Positions 16,254 to 25,779 of a stretch of DNA of 64,000 nt are shown piece after piece. Both the position numbers and the translations under genes were made by a program. The notes under the pieces were generated by a model that had not been told where the DNA came from, searched no databases, and saw only the letters and a program-made list of their open reading frames with translations. Source of the stretch: an uncultured Myxococcales bacterium (GTDB taxonomy: Bacteria > Myxococcota_A > Polyangia > Polyangiales > Polyangiaceae); assembly GCA_937872925.1 (NCBI GenBank), contig CALMUT010000276.1, forward strand, positions 1 to 64,000, given 5' to 3'. Numbering within the stretch: the first letter of the stretch is position 1; each line of letters opens with the position of its first letter.

Positions 16254-17396
16254 CTAAGTCAGTCGCTCTTCAGTGCCGAAGTCAAGGCCCGCGCTCGTGG
16301 CGGTAGCGCCGCCCTTTTGTGTCAAGCGTTCGGGCAAGAGCGCATCCGCCCAGATCGGCGCATCCCCGGCCAGGCGTGCTGCGGCGAGAGCGCCCAGGGC
16401 GACGCCTGTACTCATGCCAAAGCCGCCCAATCCGCCGACCCAGCACAAACCTTGCGCCCGGGGATCAGGTCCCACCACCAGGGTGCGGTCCGCCGCGAAA
16501 GTGCGCAAACAAGCCCAGCTCGTGCGTACCCGGGCCTCGGCAAGCGCCGGCGCCAATTGGCTGAGCCGTGCCCCCAGCAGCTCGAGCGCTGCCGGATCCC
16601 GCGGCGGGACGCCCGCCGTCCATGGCGTTTCGTCGCAGGGACTGGCCAGCACCGCGCCAGACTCCGGCCGGAAGTAGGTTTCAAGCTCGACGTCCCAAAC
16701 CGTGGGCTGCGCTGGATTCATCGCGGGGGTGTTCTCCAGCAAGGCTAAGTGTCGGCGGATAGGTGTGAGCGCGAGAGGCAGCCGTGCCCGCTCCGCAATT
16801 TCTTGGGACCATGCGCCGGCCGCCAGTACGACCGCATCGGCCGCAAGCGCGCCCCCGTCGAGGTCCACGCCAACGATGCGGTCGCCCTCGCGACGCAGGT
16901 CGAGCGCTCGAGTGCGCAGGCGAAGCTGTCCGCCGAGGGCCTTTGAAGCCCGCTCGAGCTCAGTGCCGATGGCGTGGGGATCGACCACGCCGGCCGATGA
17001 GACCCAAAGGCCATGCTGCGCACGTCCGTTTTCCAGTTCTGGAACCATGTGAACGAGTGCATCGGCGTCTAACGCTTCGCACGGGAGCTGTTCGACTGCG
17101 GCAATGCCTGCCAGTGCTTTGAGGCTAGCTTCCGCCGCGGCGACCAGCAGCAGACCGCGCGGCGCAAGCCAAGCGTCGCCTTGGAACAGCTCGTCAAGCA
17201 GGGCGCGGCTTTGGGCCGCCAGCTTGGGGATGCACGGAGATGTTTCGAGGGGTCTGAAGATCGCAGCGTTGCGTCCCGAGCTGTGGGAAAAGCTCTGCGG
17301 CTCCTGTTCCACCACGGTGACGTGGGCGCCGCGGCGCAGCAGCGCGTAGGCCGTACTCAGCCCGGCAATTCCGGCACCAATGACGATCACGTGCAT
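16254..17396 (-). CDS. FAD-dependent oxidoreductase (DAO family)
   Basis: A 380-residue flavoprotein. The N-terminal GAGIAGLSTAYALLRRGAHV is the FAD-binding Rossmann motif. The C-terminal VGGLGGFGMSTGVALGALAA is the second FAD-contact segment of the D-amino-acid/glycine oxidase (DAO) family. Such enzymes oxidise amines, producing an imine and usually peroxide, which could explain coupling with the bacterioferritin-like gene 3 bases downstream. Substrate unknown. Confidence 0.87.
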   Translation of the reverse strand: MHVIVIGAGIAGLSTAYALLRRGAHVTVVEQEPQSFSHSSGRNAAIFRPLETSPCIPKLAAQSRALLDELFQGDAWLAPRGLLLVAAAEASLKALAGIAAVEQLPCEALDADALVHMVPELENGRAQHGLWVSSAGVVDPHAIGTELERASKALGGQLRLRTRALDLRREGDRIVGVDLDGGALAADAVVLAAGAWSQEIAERARLPLALTPIRRHLALLENTPAMNPAQPTVWDVELETYFRPESGAVLASPCDETPWTAGVPPRDPAALELLGARLSQLAPALAEARVRTSWACLRTFAADRTLVVGPDPRAQGLCWVGGLGGFGMSTGVALGALAAARLAGDAPIWADALLPERLTQKGGATATSAGLDFGTEERLT

Positions 17397-17560
17397 GGCG
17401 GCCGGGAGCCTAGGTGCCGCGCTCCGCTCCGGCCAGCGCCCACACGAGCTTTGGGATAAAGGCGAGTTAATTCGGGCAATTACCCTTTGCGCTTGCCCCC
17501 GCGCAGGCTTGGCACAAGCTTTCTGCCGCCCCGGCTTTGGCTGCGTGCGAAGACCTCTTC

Positions 17561-18679
17561 ATGTCCTCGAAGCAAACTGCCTCCCGCGGCGTGATCACGT
17601 GGCTTTGGCTCACGTGTGCGCTGCTCCTCGCGATGATCATCGTGGGTGGTGTGACGCGTCTGACGGGCTCGGGACTCTCCATCGTGCGCTGGGAGCCGAT
17701 TATCGGCGCCCTCCCGCCCCAAGACTCCGCCCAATGGCAACGCGTCTTTGCGCTGTACCAAGAGAGTCCCCAATACCAGTTGGTGAACCACGGCATGGAT
17801 CTGGAGGCCTTCAAGAGCATCTTCTGGTGGGAGTATTTTCACCGGTTGTTGGGGCGCGGCATCGGGCTGGTGGTGGGGCTGCCGCTGATCGCGTTCTGGC
17901 TCACCGGACGCCTCTCGCGGAGGCGCACGCTGGCGCTCGCCGGGATCTTCGCCCTGGGTGGCCTACAAGGCGTGGTGGGTTGGCTCATGGTGCGGAGCGG
18001 CCTCGTCGACTTGCCGCAAGTGAGTCACTATCGGTTGACTCTGCATCTAGGGATCGGCTTCTTGATCTTCGGACTCGTCTTCTGGCAGGCGTTGTCCGTG
18101 AGTTTTGGCGAGGGGCGTGCGCGTCGCGTCGCACACATGGACCCGCAGCTGCGGCTGCACGTGGTCGGCTTCTTGCTGCTGGTCTGCGTGACGGTGCTAT
18201 GCGGCGGCTTGGTGGCCGGACTCAAAGCCGGGCAGGCGTTTCCCACATTCCCGCTGATGGCGGGCTATTGGGTCCCCCCTGGGCTCTTCGCGTGTGAGCC
18301 CTTGTGGCGAAACTTCGTGGACAGCGCCGTAACCGTGCATTTCCAGCATCGCGTATTGGCGCTGCTGGTGACCTTTGCCACCGGCTACTTGGCGCTGCGG
18401 GCTTTTCGCGCTCCGCCCCAGCTGGGGCTGCGGCGCGCTGCGTCGCTGCTGACGCTCGCCGTGGCCCTACAGGTCGTGCTTGGCGTGGTGACGGTGCTGC
18501 TTTCCGTGCCGGTGTGGGCCGGCGCGGCCCATCAAGTCAATGCGGCGCTTCTGCTCGCAGCCACCCTGAACCTGATGCATGTACTCAGCGCGTCCGTGCC
18601 TGAACCCGTGCCCGAACCCCGCCGTCGGCCCAGCGCCCTCGCTCCAGCCCTCGTTTCCCGCGCCGCACTGCGAGAGTAG
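17561..18679 (+). CDS. ctaA: Heme A synthase (COX15/CtaA)
   Basis: A 372-residue membrane protein with eight helices. It carries the family signatures VGGVTRLTGSGLSIVRW near the start, FWWEYFHRLLGRGIG (haem-ligand His), HYRLTLHLG and VHFQHRVLALLV. It converts haem O to haem A for cytochrome oxidase in the inner membrane. ATG 17561 was chosen; an in-frame TTG 24 bases upstream adds an unlikely soluble stretch. It is monocistronic and divergent from the flavoprotein. Confidence 0.95.
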   Translation: MSSKQTASRGVITWLWLTCALLLAMIIVGGVTRLTGSGLSIVRWEPIIGALPPQDSAQWQRVFALYQESPQYQLVNHGMDLEAFKSIFWWEYFHRLLGRGIGLVVGLPLIAFWLTGRLSRRRTLALAGIFALGGLQGVVGWLMVRSGLVDLPQVSHYRLTLHLGIGFLIFGLVFWQALSVSFGEGRARRVAHMDPQLRLHVVGFLLLVCVTVLCGGLVAGLKAGQAFPTFPLMAGYWVPPGLFACEPLWRNFVDSAVTVHFQHRVLALLVTFATGYLALRAFRAPPQLGLRRAASLLTLAVALQVVLGVVTVLLSVPVWAGAAHQVNAALLLAATLNLMHVLSASVPEPVPEPRRRPSALAPALVSRAALRE

Positions 18680-18687
18680 CGCTCTCG
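18671..18687 (+). terminator. Hairpin over the ctaA stop codon
   Basis: CGAGAG and CTCTCG form a 6-bp perfect stem around TAGCG, with the stop codon TAG in the loop. There is no T-run, so termination is uncertain. Confidence 0.3.
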
Positions 18688-18748
18688 TCTTGCGTGCGAC
18701 ACCGCGAGATTAGCCGCCCCACGCGCGGCAGTGTCCCGACCCCAAACA

Positions 18749-21106
18749 TCAAGACTCGGCTCGGTCGCGCCGTTTCGATGCTGGTGTGAGTCCTTTCTTT
18801 GCGATGGGGCGTACGAGGTCCGCCTTTTCGATCAGCCAGGTGGGCTCTGCCACGTCTTGGGTGCGATAGAAGCCACCACAGAAGATGCGGCGCGGGCAGG
18901 GCGTGCACTCCTCTCGGAACTCACGCTCGCTCTTCAGGTACTCGAAGAGATTCACTTCTTCGTTATCGACGAAGATCATATGCCGCTCGAGCTTCAGCAT
19001 GTCCCCGACCACAAAGCGCTCGTACCCGGGGAAGTAGCACCACGGCGCGTTGATCACCGCGAGCTTCATGCGCCCCTCGAAAGCGTCAAGCACCCGCATG
19101 GTTTCTGCGGCCGCAGCGCGTTCGTCTGGCGCGACTGTGTTGGTTGCGCGGCCAAAGGGGGTCAAGAACTGGATGTTCAGCCAGCGAAGGCCCAGGGAAT
19201 GCACCAACTCGGCGATGTCCATCAGGTGCTTGTGATTGGAGAGCGTCACCGTGATGTTGGCGCCCAACTCCAGGGAGCCTCCGGCGTGTTGTTGTACGTT
19301 TCGGATCCCCTCCAGAGTTTGGTCGAAAGCTTCGGGCACGCCGACGTTGGCGGCATGTAGCCAGGCCGTGTGCCCGTGGAGGCTAAACAGAATGCTCGTC
19401 ACACCACTGTCGCACAGCTGCTTTGCGTAGCCGTCGTATGCGGCCATGCGCCCATTCGTGGTGACGTTTACCTTTTCGTAGCCGGCTTGCCGCGCGAAAC
19501 GGATGAGAGAAAACAGTTTTGGATTGAGGGTGGGTTCACCCCCATCGAGGTCCAGGAGTGAAACGCCGGCCTTGCGGTACTTGATGAGCAACTGCCGCTG
19601 GCGTTCGAAGTTTCCGTCTAGCTGCGTGCGTGTGCCGACCGCGCAGAATGTGCAGCGGTTGTTGCAGCGGTAGGTGACATTCAAGATGGCCTTTTTGGGC
19701 CCCCCGGAAGCTCCCATCCACAGGTCGAAGGTCTCCTTGAAGGCGTGCAGCGCATCTGGCGCGGCTGCGTGCGTGCTGGCACTTGGAACTTGTTGGAAGC
19801 GTGGGCCCCAATCCGACGCGACCTCCAGCCGGCGCCGACCCGGCGCACTGAGCTCGGCGAGGCGCGTGCCCGGCAGCGGCGTGGCAAACTGCACGCTTGG
19901 GAACGCGTCGAAGCGTTCTTTCAACGACCGGGCCAGGGCCAGCGTCGCATTGATCTCGGTGGCGCTTTCTCCGGGTAGCCCGATCATGAAGTGCACCAGC
20001 GTTGCGAGGCCGCGTTTCTGGGCCTGCTCGCAAACTAGAGGAATGCTCGCCAGGTCGAGGCTTTTGTCGACCACCGCATCGACCACGCGCTGCACGCCGC
20101 TTTCGGCGCTGATACTCAGGGTGGTGGCACGCTTCTGCAGTACTTCGAGGTGCTTTTCCAGCACGTAGTCCGCCCGCAAGCCGTTGGGGATTTCGAGGGA
20201 CAAGCCCCGGGAGTCGATGGCGTCGAGCAAGTGGTCGAAGTGCGCCTCGTTCACGTTCGCCAGCTCGTCCAGAACAAAGACCTTGCTCGCTCCGGCTGCT
20301 TGCAGGGCGTCAAGATGCGCGTCCAGTCGCGATTGGGAGAGTCGGCGCTGGCGTTTGGGAGCCCCAGCGCTGCGGCCGGGATTCGATGAGCAGTGGATGC
20401 AGCGAAACGGGCAGCCGCGGCTAGTGAGCAGTGGCAGCGCGCCGCCATCAATCGGGAACGCCCAGTCTACCCGCCCCAAGCTTTGCACGACGCTTTGGTG
20501 GAACGCGAAGTAGGCGTCAACATCGATGAGGTCGAAAGCCGGAAGTGGCAGTGCATCCAGGTCGTCGACTTCGCCACCTTGTATCACGATGGGTGATTCG
20601 GGACGCGCCTCAGCCACGAGGCGCTGTGCCAGGGCGACGAGGGATCCCTCGGCTTCGTGGAGTAGCAATGCGTCCGCTTCGGGGTAGTGCCGAAGCAGTT
20701 CGTCGGCATCGTAGCGCACGTAGTGCTGACCGGACTGGTACAGATCGGCCAGGGCGATGGGCAGCTGTGGGTGGCGCTGCCGCGTGGCGGAGAGCAAGGC
20801 GCTCAGTGCAGGGGCTGCGTGCGGCGGACGATGAAAGGGCGAGAGCTGCGCGATCAGCAGATCGGCTTCGATAGCCGCATCGGCTACCGCCGCCGCAACC
20901 TTCGCCAGGGGCGCACCCAGAATCACCTCTTCGCCCTCAGGCGTCAGCGCCGAACCGGGCATCGCCAGGGCGTCGACTAGCTGAACACTGACGCCCTGAG
21001 CACGCAGACAAGCTGCGGCCTGCAGCGCACCGAGATCTGCAAAGTAGGGATAGTCGATGAAATCCCTGGAGAGCTGCAGCGGTGAGAAAAGGACTACGAC
21101 GCGCAT
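18749..21106 (-). CDS. Double radical SAM protein (B12-type domain, then SPASM-like domain)
   Basis: A 785-residue protein (locus C) from ATG 21106; MRVVVLFSPL begins a B12-binding-like fold. Residues 1-200 are that domain. The first radical SAM motif is C232xxxC236xxC239 (GCPFRCIHC) with ISAESGVQRVV and MIGLPGES downstream. A second complete domain follows: C481xxxC485xxC488 (CNNRCTFC), DGGEPTLNP at 521-529, and a C-terminal CTPCPRRIFCGGFY cluster. Two cluster-SAM sites in one chain suggest two successive radical reactions on one substrate. Monocistronic; convergent with ctaA. Confidence 0.9.
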   Translation of the reverse strand: MRVVVLFSPLQLSRDFIDYPYFADLGALQAAACLRAQGVSVQLVDALAMPGSALTPEGEEVILGAPLAKVAAAVADAAIEADLLIAQLSPFHRPPHAAPALSALLSATRQRHPQLPIALADLYQSGQHYVRYDADELLRHYPEADALLLHEAEGSLVALAQRLVAEARPESPIVIQGGEVDDLDALPLPAFDLIDVDAYFAFHQSVVQSLGRVDWAFPIDGGALPLLTSRGCPFRCIHCSSNPGRSAGAPKRQRRLSQSRLDAHLDALQAAGASKVFVLDELANVNEAHFDHLLDAIDSRGLSLEIPNGLRADYVLEKHLEVLQKRATTLSISAESGVQRVVDAVVDKSLDLASIPLVCEQAQKRGLATLVHFMIGLPGESATEINATLALARSLKERFDAFPSVQFATPLPGTRLAELSAPGRRRLEVASDWGPRFQQVPSASTHAAAPDALHAFKETFDLWMGASGGPKKAILNVTYRCNNRCTFCAVGTRTQLDGNFERQRQLLIKYRKAGVSLLDLDGGEPTLNPKLFSLIRFARQAGYEKVNVTTNGRMAAYDGYAKQLCDSGVTSILFSLHGHTAWLHAANVGVPEAFDQTLEGIRNVQQHAGGSLELGANITVTLSNHKHLMDIAELVHSLGLRWLNIQFLTPFGRATNTVAPDERAAAAETMRVLDAFEGRMKLAVINAPWCYFPGYERFVVGDMLKLERHMIFVDNEEVNLFEYLKSEREFREECTPCPRRIFCGGFYRTQDVAEPTWLIEKADLVRPIAKKGLTPASKRRDRAES

Positions 21107-21232
21107 CGTGGCATGCGGAAGTGTTGCGCGAAGCCACAAGGAATACCAGGCAGCCGCCTCAGCGCGCTGTCGGCGCCCAACTTTCACGTCGAACCGCTTC
21201 CCCCTTGACCTGAAGGGTCAGAGCCGCATGAA

Positions 21233-21922
21233 ATGCGCCCTGCCATGCCGCGCCCGGTGATCGCCACTCGCCTCAGGAAGTCGACCCTGCCTCTCGGGTT
21301 GGCAGCAGCGCTCTTTCTCGTGCTCTTTACAAGCGGCGTTCATGCGCAGCCTACCGAGCGCGACGACGAAGGCGACTATCAGCCCGAATACGAACGGCGC
21401 AGCGATTTCTTTGCCGGCGCAACCTTGGGCATCGGCGTGATGTCCGCGCGCGGCTACCCGAACGAAGCCGGCCAACTGAACAACCCAGACTTCGTGGCCG
21501 ATCCGGGCATTGGCCCCGGTAGCCACTACGCCGTGTGGCTCGGAGTTGCGTTTCGCGACTGGCTCAGCTTTGGCATGGGGCTGAACGGGCTGGGCTATAG
21601 CGCCAAGGATTTGGATGCGAGTGGCGGCGGCTTCATTGTGCGCGTGGAAGCGTTCCCGATGTTCTACGCCTTCGAGGAAGGACGCGACATTGGTCTGTAT
21701 GGAGTGTTTGGGCTCGGGACCATGAAGATCAAAGACGGCGATACGGATCGGGCTGACGGTGGTGCGCTGAGTATCGTCGGCTTTGGCGCGTTCTATGAGC
21801 CCCTGCGCTTTGGCAACTTCTCCGCCGGGCCGACCGTTGAGTACACACGTTTCTTCAGTCAGAGTCTGGAGCTGCAATCCGCCAGCGCTGGGTTTCGCTT
21901 AGCGTTCTACGGCGGTCCCTGA
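21233..21922 (+). CDS. Outer-membrane beta-barrel-like protein
   Basis: A 229-residue protein with a cleavable signal (LGLAAALFLVLFTSGVHAQP) and alternating polar/hydrophobic strands with many Gly and aromatic residues. Examples are FAGATLGIGVMSARGY, VWLGVAFRDWLSFGMGL and a C-terminal GFRLAFYGG. This is the pattern of small outer-membrane barrels. Start ATG 21233; a second in-frame ATG lies 12 bases later. Function unknown. Divergent from locus C. Confidence 0.7.
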   Translation: MRPAMPRPVIATRLRKSTLPLGLAAALFLVLFTSGVHAQPTERDDEGDYQPEYERRSDFFAGATLGIGVMSARGYPNEAGQLNNPDFVADPGIGPGSHYAVWLGVAFRDWLSFGMGLNGLGYSAKDLDASGGGFIVRVEAFPMFYAFEEGRDIGLYGVFGLGTMKIKDGDTDRADGGALSIVGFGAFYEPLRFGNFSAGPTVEYTRFFSQSLELQSASAGFRLAFYGGP

Positions 21923-21981
21923 GCGGCGTTTGGGAAAAGCCGCCCAGGAAGGGCTCGTCCCGGCCGTGGGGCTGGGTAGGG

Positions 21982-22881
21982 TCACCAGGGCCGGAGCGCC
22001 CCCCGCCCGGCCCCGCCCACCACGCGGTCGCGACGCCCGTAGTCGCGGCGAATGCGCACATCTTCGTAGCCGTGGTCCAAAAAGAGCTGCCGCACCCGCG
22101 GCCCTTGGTCGTATTGGATCTCCACGGCCAGAGCGCCGTCAGCGCGAAGAAAGGCGGGCGCTTCGGCGACGACTCGGCGAAGGATTTCCAGGCCGTCGCG
22201 ACCACCGTCGAGGGCTGCGCGTGGCTCGAACCCAGCGACGGATTTGTCTAGCCGCTCGACGTCAGCGCTGGGAATGTAGGGCGGGTTTGAGACAATTATG
22301 TCGAAGGGTCGCGCGGATCGAGCCGCTTGGAACAGGTCCCCGCTGCGGAGCTCCACCTGGGGCAACACTCCGAGGTTCAGGGCGTTCTGCCGTGCGACCG
22401 CGAGCGCGGCTTCTGAACTGTCCGTGGCCTGGATCTTCCACGTGCGCCGCGCGCGCGCGAAGGCAATGGCGATACATCCTGACCCGGTGCACAGGTCGAG
22501 CAGGTTGCCGAACATCGAGCGAGACTCTGTGCGCTCCAGCGCTTCTTCTACCAGTGCTTCGGTATCCGGTCGGGGGATCAGGACTGCCGGTGTGACCCGA
22601 AACGGTAGTCCGAAGAACTCTCGGCTGCCCAAGATGTAGGACACGGGTTCTCCGCCTCGGCGTCGCTTGATTTGGTCGCGGTAGGTCGCAAGTTCAGCCG
22701 AAGACAGTGGCCTGCCGCGTTCCAGAATGAGTTGGATGCGGCTGAGCCCGAGTGCGTGGCCCAGCAAGAGCTCGGCCTCTAGCCGGGGGCTCTCCAGGCC
22801 GCGCGCGCGGAAGTCTTCCGTCGCCCAAGACACGACGCGCTCAATGGTCCAGCTTTCGCTCTTTTGCGCGCCCGTGCTCAT
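21982..22881 (-). CDS. prmC: Release factor glutamine N5-methyltransferase PrmC
   Basis: A 299-residue enzyme with the PrmC/HemK layout. A helical N-terminal domain (ELLLGHALGLSRIQLILERGRPL) is followed by VSYILGSREFFGLPF, the SAM site LLDLCTGSGCIAIAFA and the catalytic NPPYIP. It methylates the GGQ glutamine of release factors RF1 and RF2 in the cytoplasm. The start overlaps the phosphohexomutase stop by ATGA. The C-terminal 10-15 residues are unusually Gly/Arg-rich. Confidence 0.94.
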   Translation of the reverse strand: MSTGAQKSESWTIERVVSWATEDFRARGLESPRLEAELLLGHALGLSRIQLILERGRPLSSAELATYRDQIKRRRGGEPVSYILGSREFFGLPFRVTPAVLIPRPDTEALVEEALERTESRSMFGNLLDLCTGSGCIAIAFARARRTWKIQATDSSEAALAVARQNALNLGVLPQVELRSGDLFQAARSARPFDIIVSNPPYIPSADVERLDKSVAGFEPRAALDGGRDGLEILRRVVAEAPAFLRADGALAVEIQYDQGPRVRQLFLDHGYEDVRIRRDYGRRDRVVGGAGRGALRPW

Positions 22882-24254
22882 GAATGTGCGCGGAGCCCGC
22901 TTTGCACCGCGGCTTCCACAGCACTCTTGATGCTCTCAAGGCGCTGGGCGTTCGGCGCTTCGAAGCGCAACACGATGACCGGGCCGGTATTCGATGCGCG
23001 CGCCAGCGCCCACGCACCGTCCGGGTAGGTGATGCGCACGCCGTCAATCTCGGTGAGCTCGCCTTGGCCTCGCAGCGACTCCTTGACGTGTTCAACGACC
23101 TTGAACTTGAGGGCGTCCGGGCACACCGCGCGGATCTCAGGAGTGCTGACCCCGGAGGGCAGGTCTGCCAAGAGCTCCTTCACGGTCTTCCCGGATTCGC
23201 TCAAGATCTCGAGCAGACGCAACGTGGCGTAGATTGCGTCGTCGAATCCAAAGTAGCGATCCGCGAAGAAGAAGTGCCCGCTCATCTCCCCCGCAAGCAG
23301 TGCCTTCTCTTCCTTCATCTTGGTTTTGATCAGCGAGTGCCCCGTCTTCCACATGATCGGTCGCCCGCCATGGCGGGCGATATCGTCGAAGACGTTCTGA
23401 GAGCACTTCACTTCGCCGATCACCGCTGCGCCCGGATTGTCTTTCAATATCGATCGAGCAAATAGCGCCAAAAGCTGGTCGCCCCAGATAATCTCTCCGC
23501 TTTGATCGACCACGCCGAGGCGATCGCCATCACCGTCGAATGCAACGCCGACGCGCGCTCCGCGCTTCTTTACGGTATCGATCAGTACTTCGAGGTTCTC
23601 TGGAACCGTCGGGTCCGGATGGTGGTTCGGAAAGGACCCATCCATTTCACAGAATAGGGCGATGGGCTCGATGCCGACGTAGCGCAATGCGCGCAAACCG
23701 AGTGGGCCAGCAGAACCATTCCCCGCGTCCAGCACGACCTGCATGCCGTCATCTTTGATGTTCACGCTGTCGCGCAGCTTGTCGAGGTAGGCATCTTCAA
23801 CAGGCACGGTCTGCAAGGAGCCCCGTGGGCCAACCGGTGGCGTCTTCTCTTCCACACGCTGCCGCAGCTTCTGGATGTCCTCACCGAAGAACGAAGCCTT
23901 GCCGCGCATGATCTTGAATCCGTTGTCTTCTCCCGGATTGTGGCTCCCGGTGATCATGATGCCGCCGTCGGCGTCTAAGCAATGCACGCCGAAGTAGAGT
24001 AGCGGCGTGGGCCCGACGCCGACGTCGATCACATTCGCTCCACCGTCCACCAAGCCGTGGAGCAACGCTTGGAACAGGCGCGGTCCAGATTTCCGGCAGT
24101 CCCGCGCGACGACGATGCGCGGGTGCTCGTGCTCCTTGTTGTCGGGCCGCAACATGCGCGCGAGGCCCACGCCCAGGGAGCGCACGAAGGGGTCAGTCAG
24201 GTCACGATCTGCGACTCCGCGGATGTCATACTCGCGAAACACGTGAGCGGTCAT
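22878..24254 (-). CDS. Phosphomannomutase/phosphoglucomutase
   Basis: A 458-residue alpha-D-phosphohexomutase. The phosphoserine loop is TGSHNPGEDNGFK with Ser104. The metal loop is AFDGDGDRLGVVD, the sugar-binding loop LLAGEMSGHFFF, and the C-terminal phosphate-binding domain begins near IDGVRITYPDG. It interconverts hexose 1- and 6-phosphates for polysaccharide precursors. ATG 24254 starts at the conserved HVFREYDIRG; an in-frame extension upstream has no matching conservation. Coupled to prmC by ATGA. Confidence 0.93.
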   Translation of the reverse strand: MTAHVFREYDIRGVADRDLTDPFVRSLGVGLARMLRPDNKEHEHPRIVVARDCRKSGPRLFQALLHGLVDGGANVIDVGVGPTPLLYFGVHCLDADGGIMITGSHNPGEDNGFKIMRGKASFFGEDIQKLRQRVEEKTPPVGPRGSLQTVPVEDAYLDKLRDSVNIKDDGMQVVLDAGNGSAGPLGLRALRYVGIEPIALFCEMDGSFPNHHPDPTVPENLEVLIDTVKKRGARVGVAFDGDGDRLGVVDQSGEIIWGDQLLALFARSILKDNPGAAVIGEVKCSQNVFDDIARHGGRPIMWKTGHSLIKTKMKEEKALLAGEMSGHFFFADRYFGFDDAIYATLRLLEILSESGKTVKELLADLPSGVSTPEIRAVCPDALKFKVVEHVKESLRGQGELTEIDGVRITYPDGAWALARASNTGPVIVLRFEAPNAQRLESIKSAVEAAVQSGLRAHS

Positions 24255-24325
24255 GGAGCGGGACCTTAGCCGATTGCGGGGACATCCGCAGGCATTCACG
24301 AAGCGTGATCCTATCGAAAGAATGC

Positions 24326-24769
24326 CTAGCGAGGCTTGTAGGGCCGGGCCGGCGGCGAACAGACCACCGGTTTTGCGCAACGCGACAGGATCTCCTGGTC
24401 ACTGAGTCCAGTGGTGTCTTTGGGGTACCAGCGCGGCGGCGTGTAGAGCAGTGCGCCCTGCCCGCGGCCCGTCGACCACGTGAGGCTCGGCGCCGCGTAG
24501 TGGCAGCCCTCGGGGGGCACTAGCCAGCCCCCAGGCTTCCACTCCCAGCGTCGTGCTTCCCAATGGTAGTGACCGTCGAGCCACACACACTTGCCGCCAG
24601 GATTGGTGCTGACGACTTCAGCCCGCGCCGGGGGCGGTGGGAACTCCGCCGTGTCGCTCGGCCAGATGTCCAGGTGGGACCCGCGCGGCGGACCAATGCG
24701 GTCGCGACTGCACGCGCCACACGCAAGCGCACACAAGATCGCAGCTACACCACGAACAACCACTGCCAC
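24326..24769 (-). CDS. Lipoprotein with YxWxxGxW-type aromatic motifs
   Basis: A 147-residue protein with a lipoprotein signal (VAAILCALACGAC). The mature part has Cys-Val-Trp-Leu-Asp-Gly-His-Tyr-His-Trp and WEWKPGGWLVPP, resembling the tryptophan-rich motifs of small surface proteins. Four further Cys may form disulfides. The start overlaps the prepilin peptidase gene by up to 25 bases (GTG 24769, or GTG 24763), so it is read from the same transcript. Function unknown. Confidence 0.65.
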   Translation of the reverse strand: MAVVVRGVAAILCALACGACSRDRIGPPRGSHLDIWPSDTAEFPPPPARAEVVSTNPGGKCVWLDGHYHWEARRWEWKPGGWLVPPEGCHYAAPSLTWSTGRGQGALLYTPPRWYPKDTTGLSDQEILSRCAKPVVCSPPARPYKPR

Positions 24770-25713
24770 ACGGCCTCCTGGATCAGCGCTCCGAACAACA
24801 GATACTGTAGCAATGCAAGCACGAGAAACGGTCCGAAGGGGATTCGAGCACGCCCGAGACCTCGCTCAGGTTCGTAGAATATTGGGTCGGCTTCGTACTC
24901 TGCAAGCAAGCGCGCTTGCTCTTCGCCTTCCGCTGCCTCCACTTCCGCGTGCATGGCTTCGCGTTCTTTTCGAACAGCTTCGGGTTCGTCGATCTTGCCC
25001 CGGGTGATCATGACCAGCATCGCGATTAGCGTGCCTTGTACTGCTCCTGCAAGCAGCGCAAACACAGCACCCGGCCATCCGAACCACGCTCCCGCCAACA
25101 TGGTGAGTTTCGCATCACCGAGCCCCATTCCGGGTTGGCCACGGATCGCGCGGTACAGCACGTCGAAGGGCAGCCAGATCATCACGAAGCCGACGCCAGC
25201 ACCCACGAGGGCGTGCACGAAGGGCACGTCGGGGCGTACGAACGCCGATACGATGCCCAGCGCGGTCCCCCCGAGGGTGATCGCGTCGGGCACCAGCATG
25301 TGCTCGAGGTCGATGAATGCCGCTGCGATCAAGCCAAGAGCCAGGCAGAGGTAGAGCGCAAATAGCAGCGCGGCGAGCCAGGCTGGCACGTTGCCGGGCA
25401 GAGTCATGATGCGCATTTGCAGGACCGCAAATCCCGTCAACCCACCCAGGGCTTCTACTAATGGATAGCGCGGGGAGATCTTTGTCTTGCAGCAGCGCGA
25501 CTTGCCCAGGAGCAGAAGATAGGAAAGGACCGGAATGTTGTCGTAGCCACGGATCGGCTTCTCACAGCTCGGACAGCGACTCGCCGGGCGCACCACGCTT
25601 AGACCCAGCGGCAGGCGATGGATCACGACGTTGAGAAAACTGCCGAATGCCAGCCCCAGGGAAATAGCGACGAACAGCAACAGTTCGTAAGGCAGTTCGT
25701 TCAGCAGCGGCAC
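24745..25713 (-). CDS. pilD: Prepilin peptidase (type IV leader peptidase)
   Basis: A 322-residue polytopic protein with the A24 aspartyl protease family features. There is an N-terminal SFLNVVIHRLP, a zinc-binding pair CPSC and CC in the first cytoplasmic loop, and the catalytic aspartates in FIDLEHMLVPD and GMGLGDAKL. It cleaves and N-methylates type IV pilins and type II secretion pseudopilins. An insert rich in Glu at about 240-275 is longer than usual. Confidence 0.93.
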   Translation of the reverse strand: MPLLNELPYELLLFVAISLGLAFGSFLNVVIHRLPLGLSVVRPASRCPSCEKPIRGYDNIPVLSYLLLLGKSRCCKTKISPRYPLVEALGGLTGFAVLQMRIMTLPGNVPAWLAALLFALYLCLALGLIAAAFIDLEHMLVPDAITLGGTALGIVSAFVRPDVPFVHALVGAGVGFVMIWLPFDVLYRAIRGQPGMGLGDAKLTMLAGAWFGWPGAVFALLAGAVQGTLIAMLVMITRGKIDEPEAVRKEREAMHAEVEAAEGEEQARLLAEYEADPIFYEPERGLGRARIPFGPFLVLALLQYLLFGALIQEAVWQWLFVV

Positions 25714-25779
25714 GCCGGCAGACTAATGGGCTGTCTCATAAGTAACAATCCTTCAGGTCCAGAGCAGCGCGCTCCGGAG

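Noticed and set aside
17380-18297. A 305-codon open frame over the start of ctaA
   Set aside because: It overlaps the conserved heme A synthase in another frame, is Arg/Pro-rich and has no family features; it is a GC-rich shadow.
25728-25745. ATGGGCTGTCTCATAAGT resembling an insertion sequence end
   Set aside because: No transposase, second inverted end or target duplication nearby.
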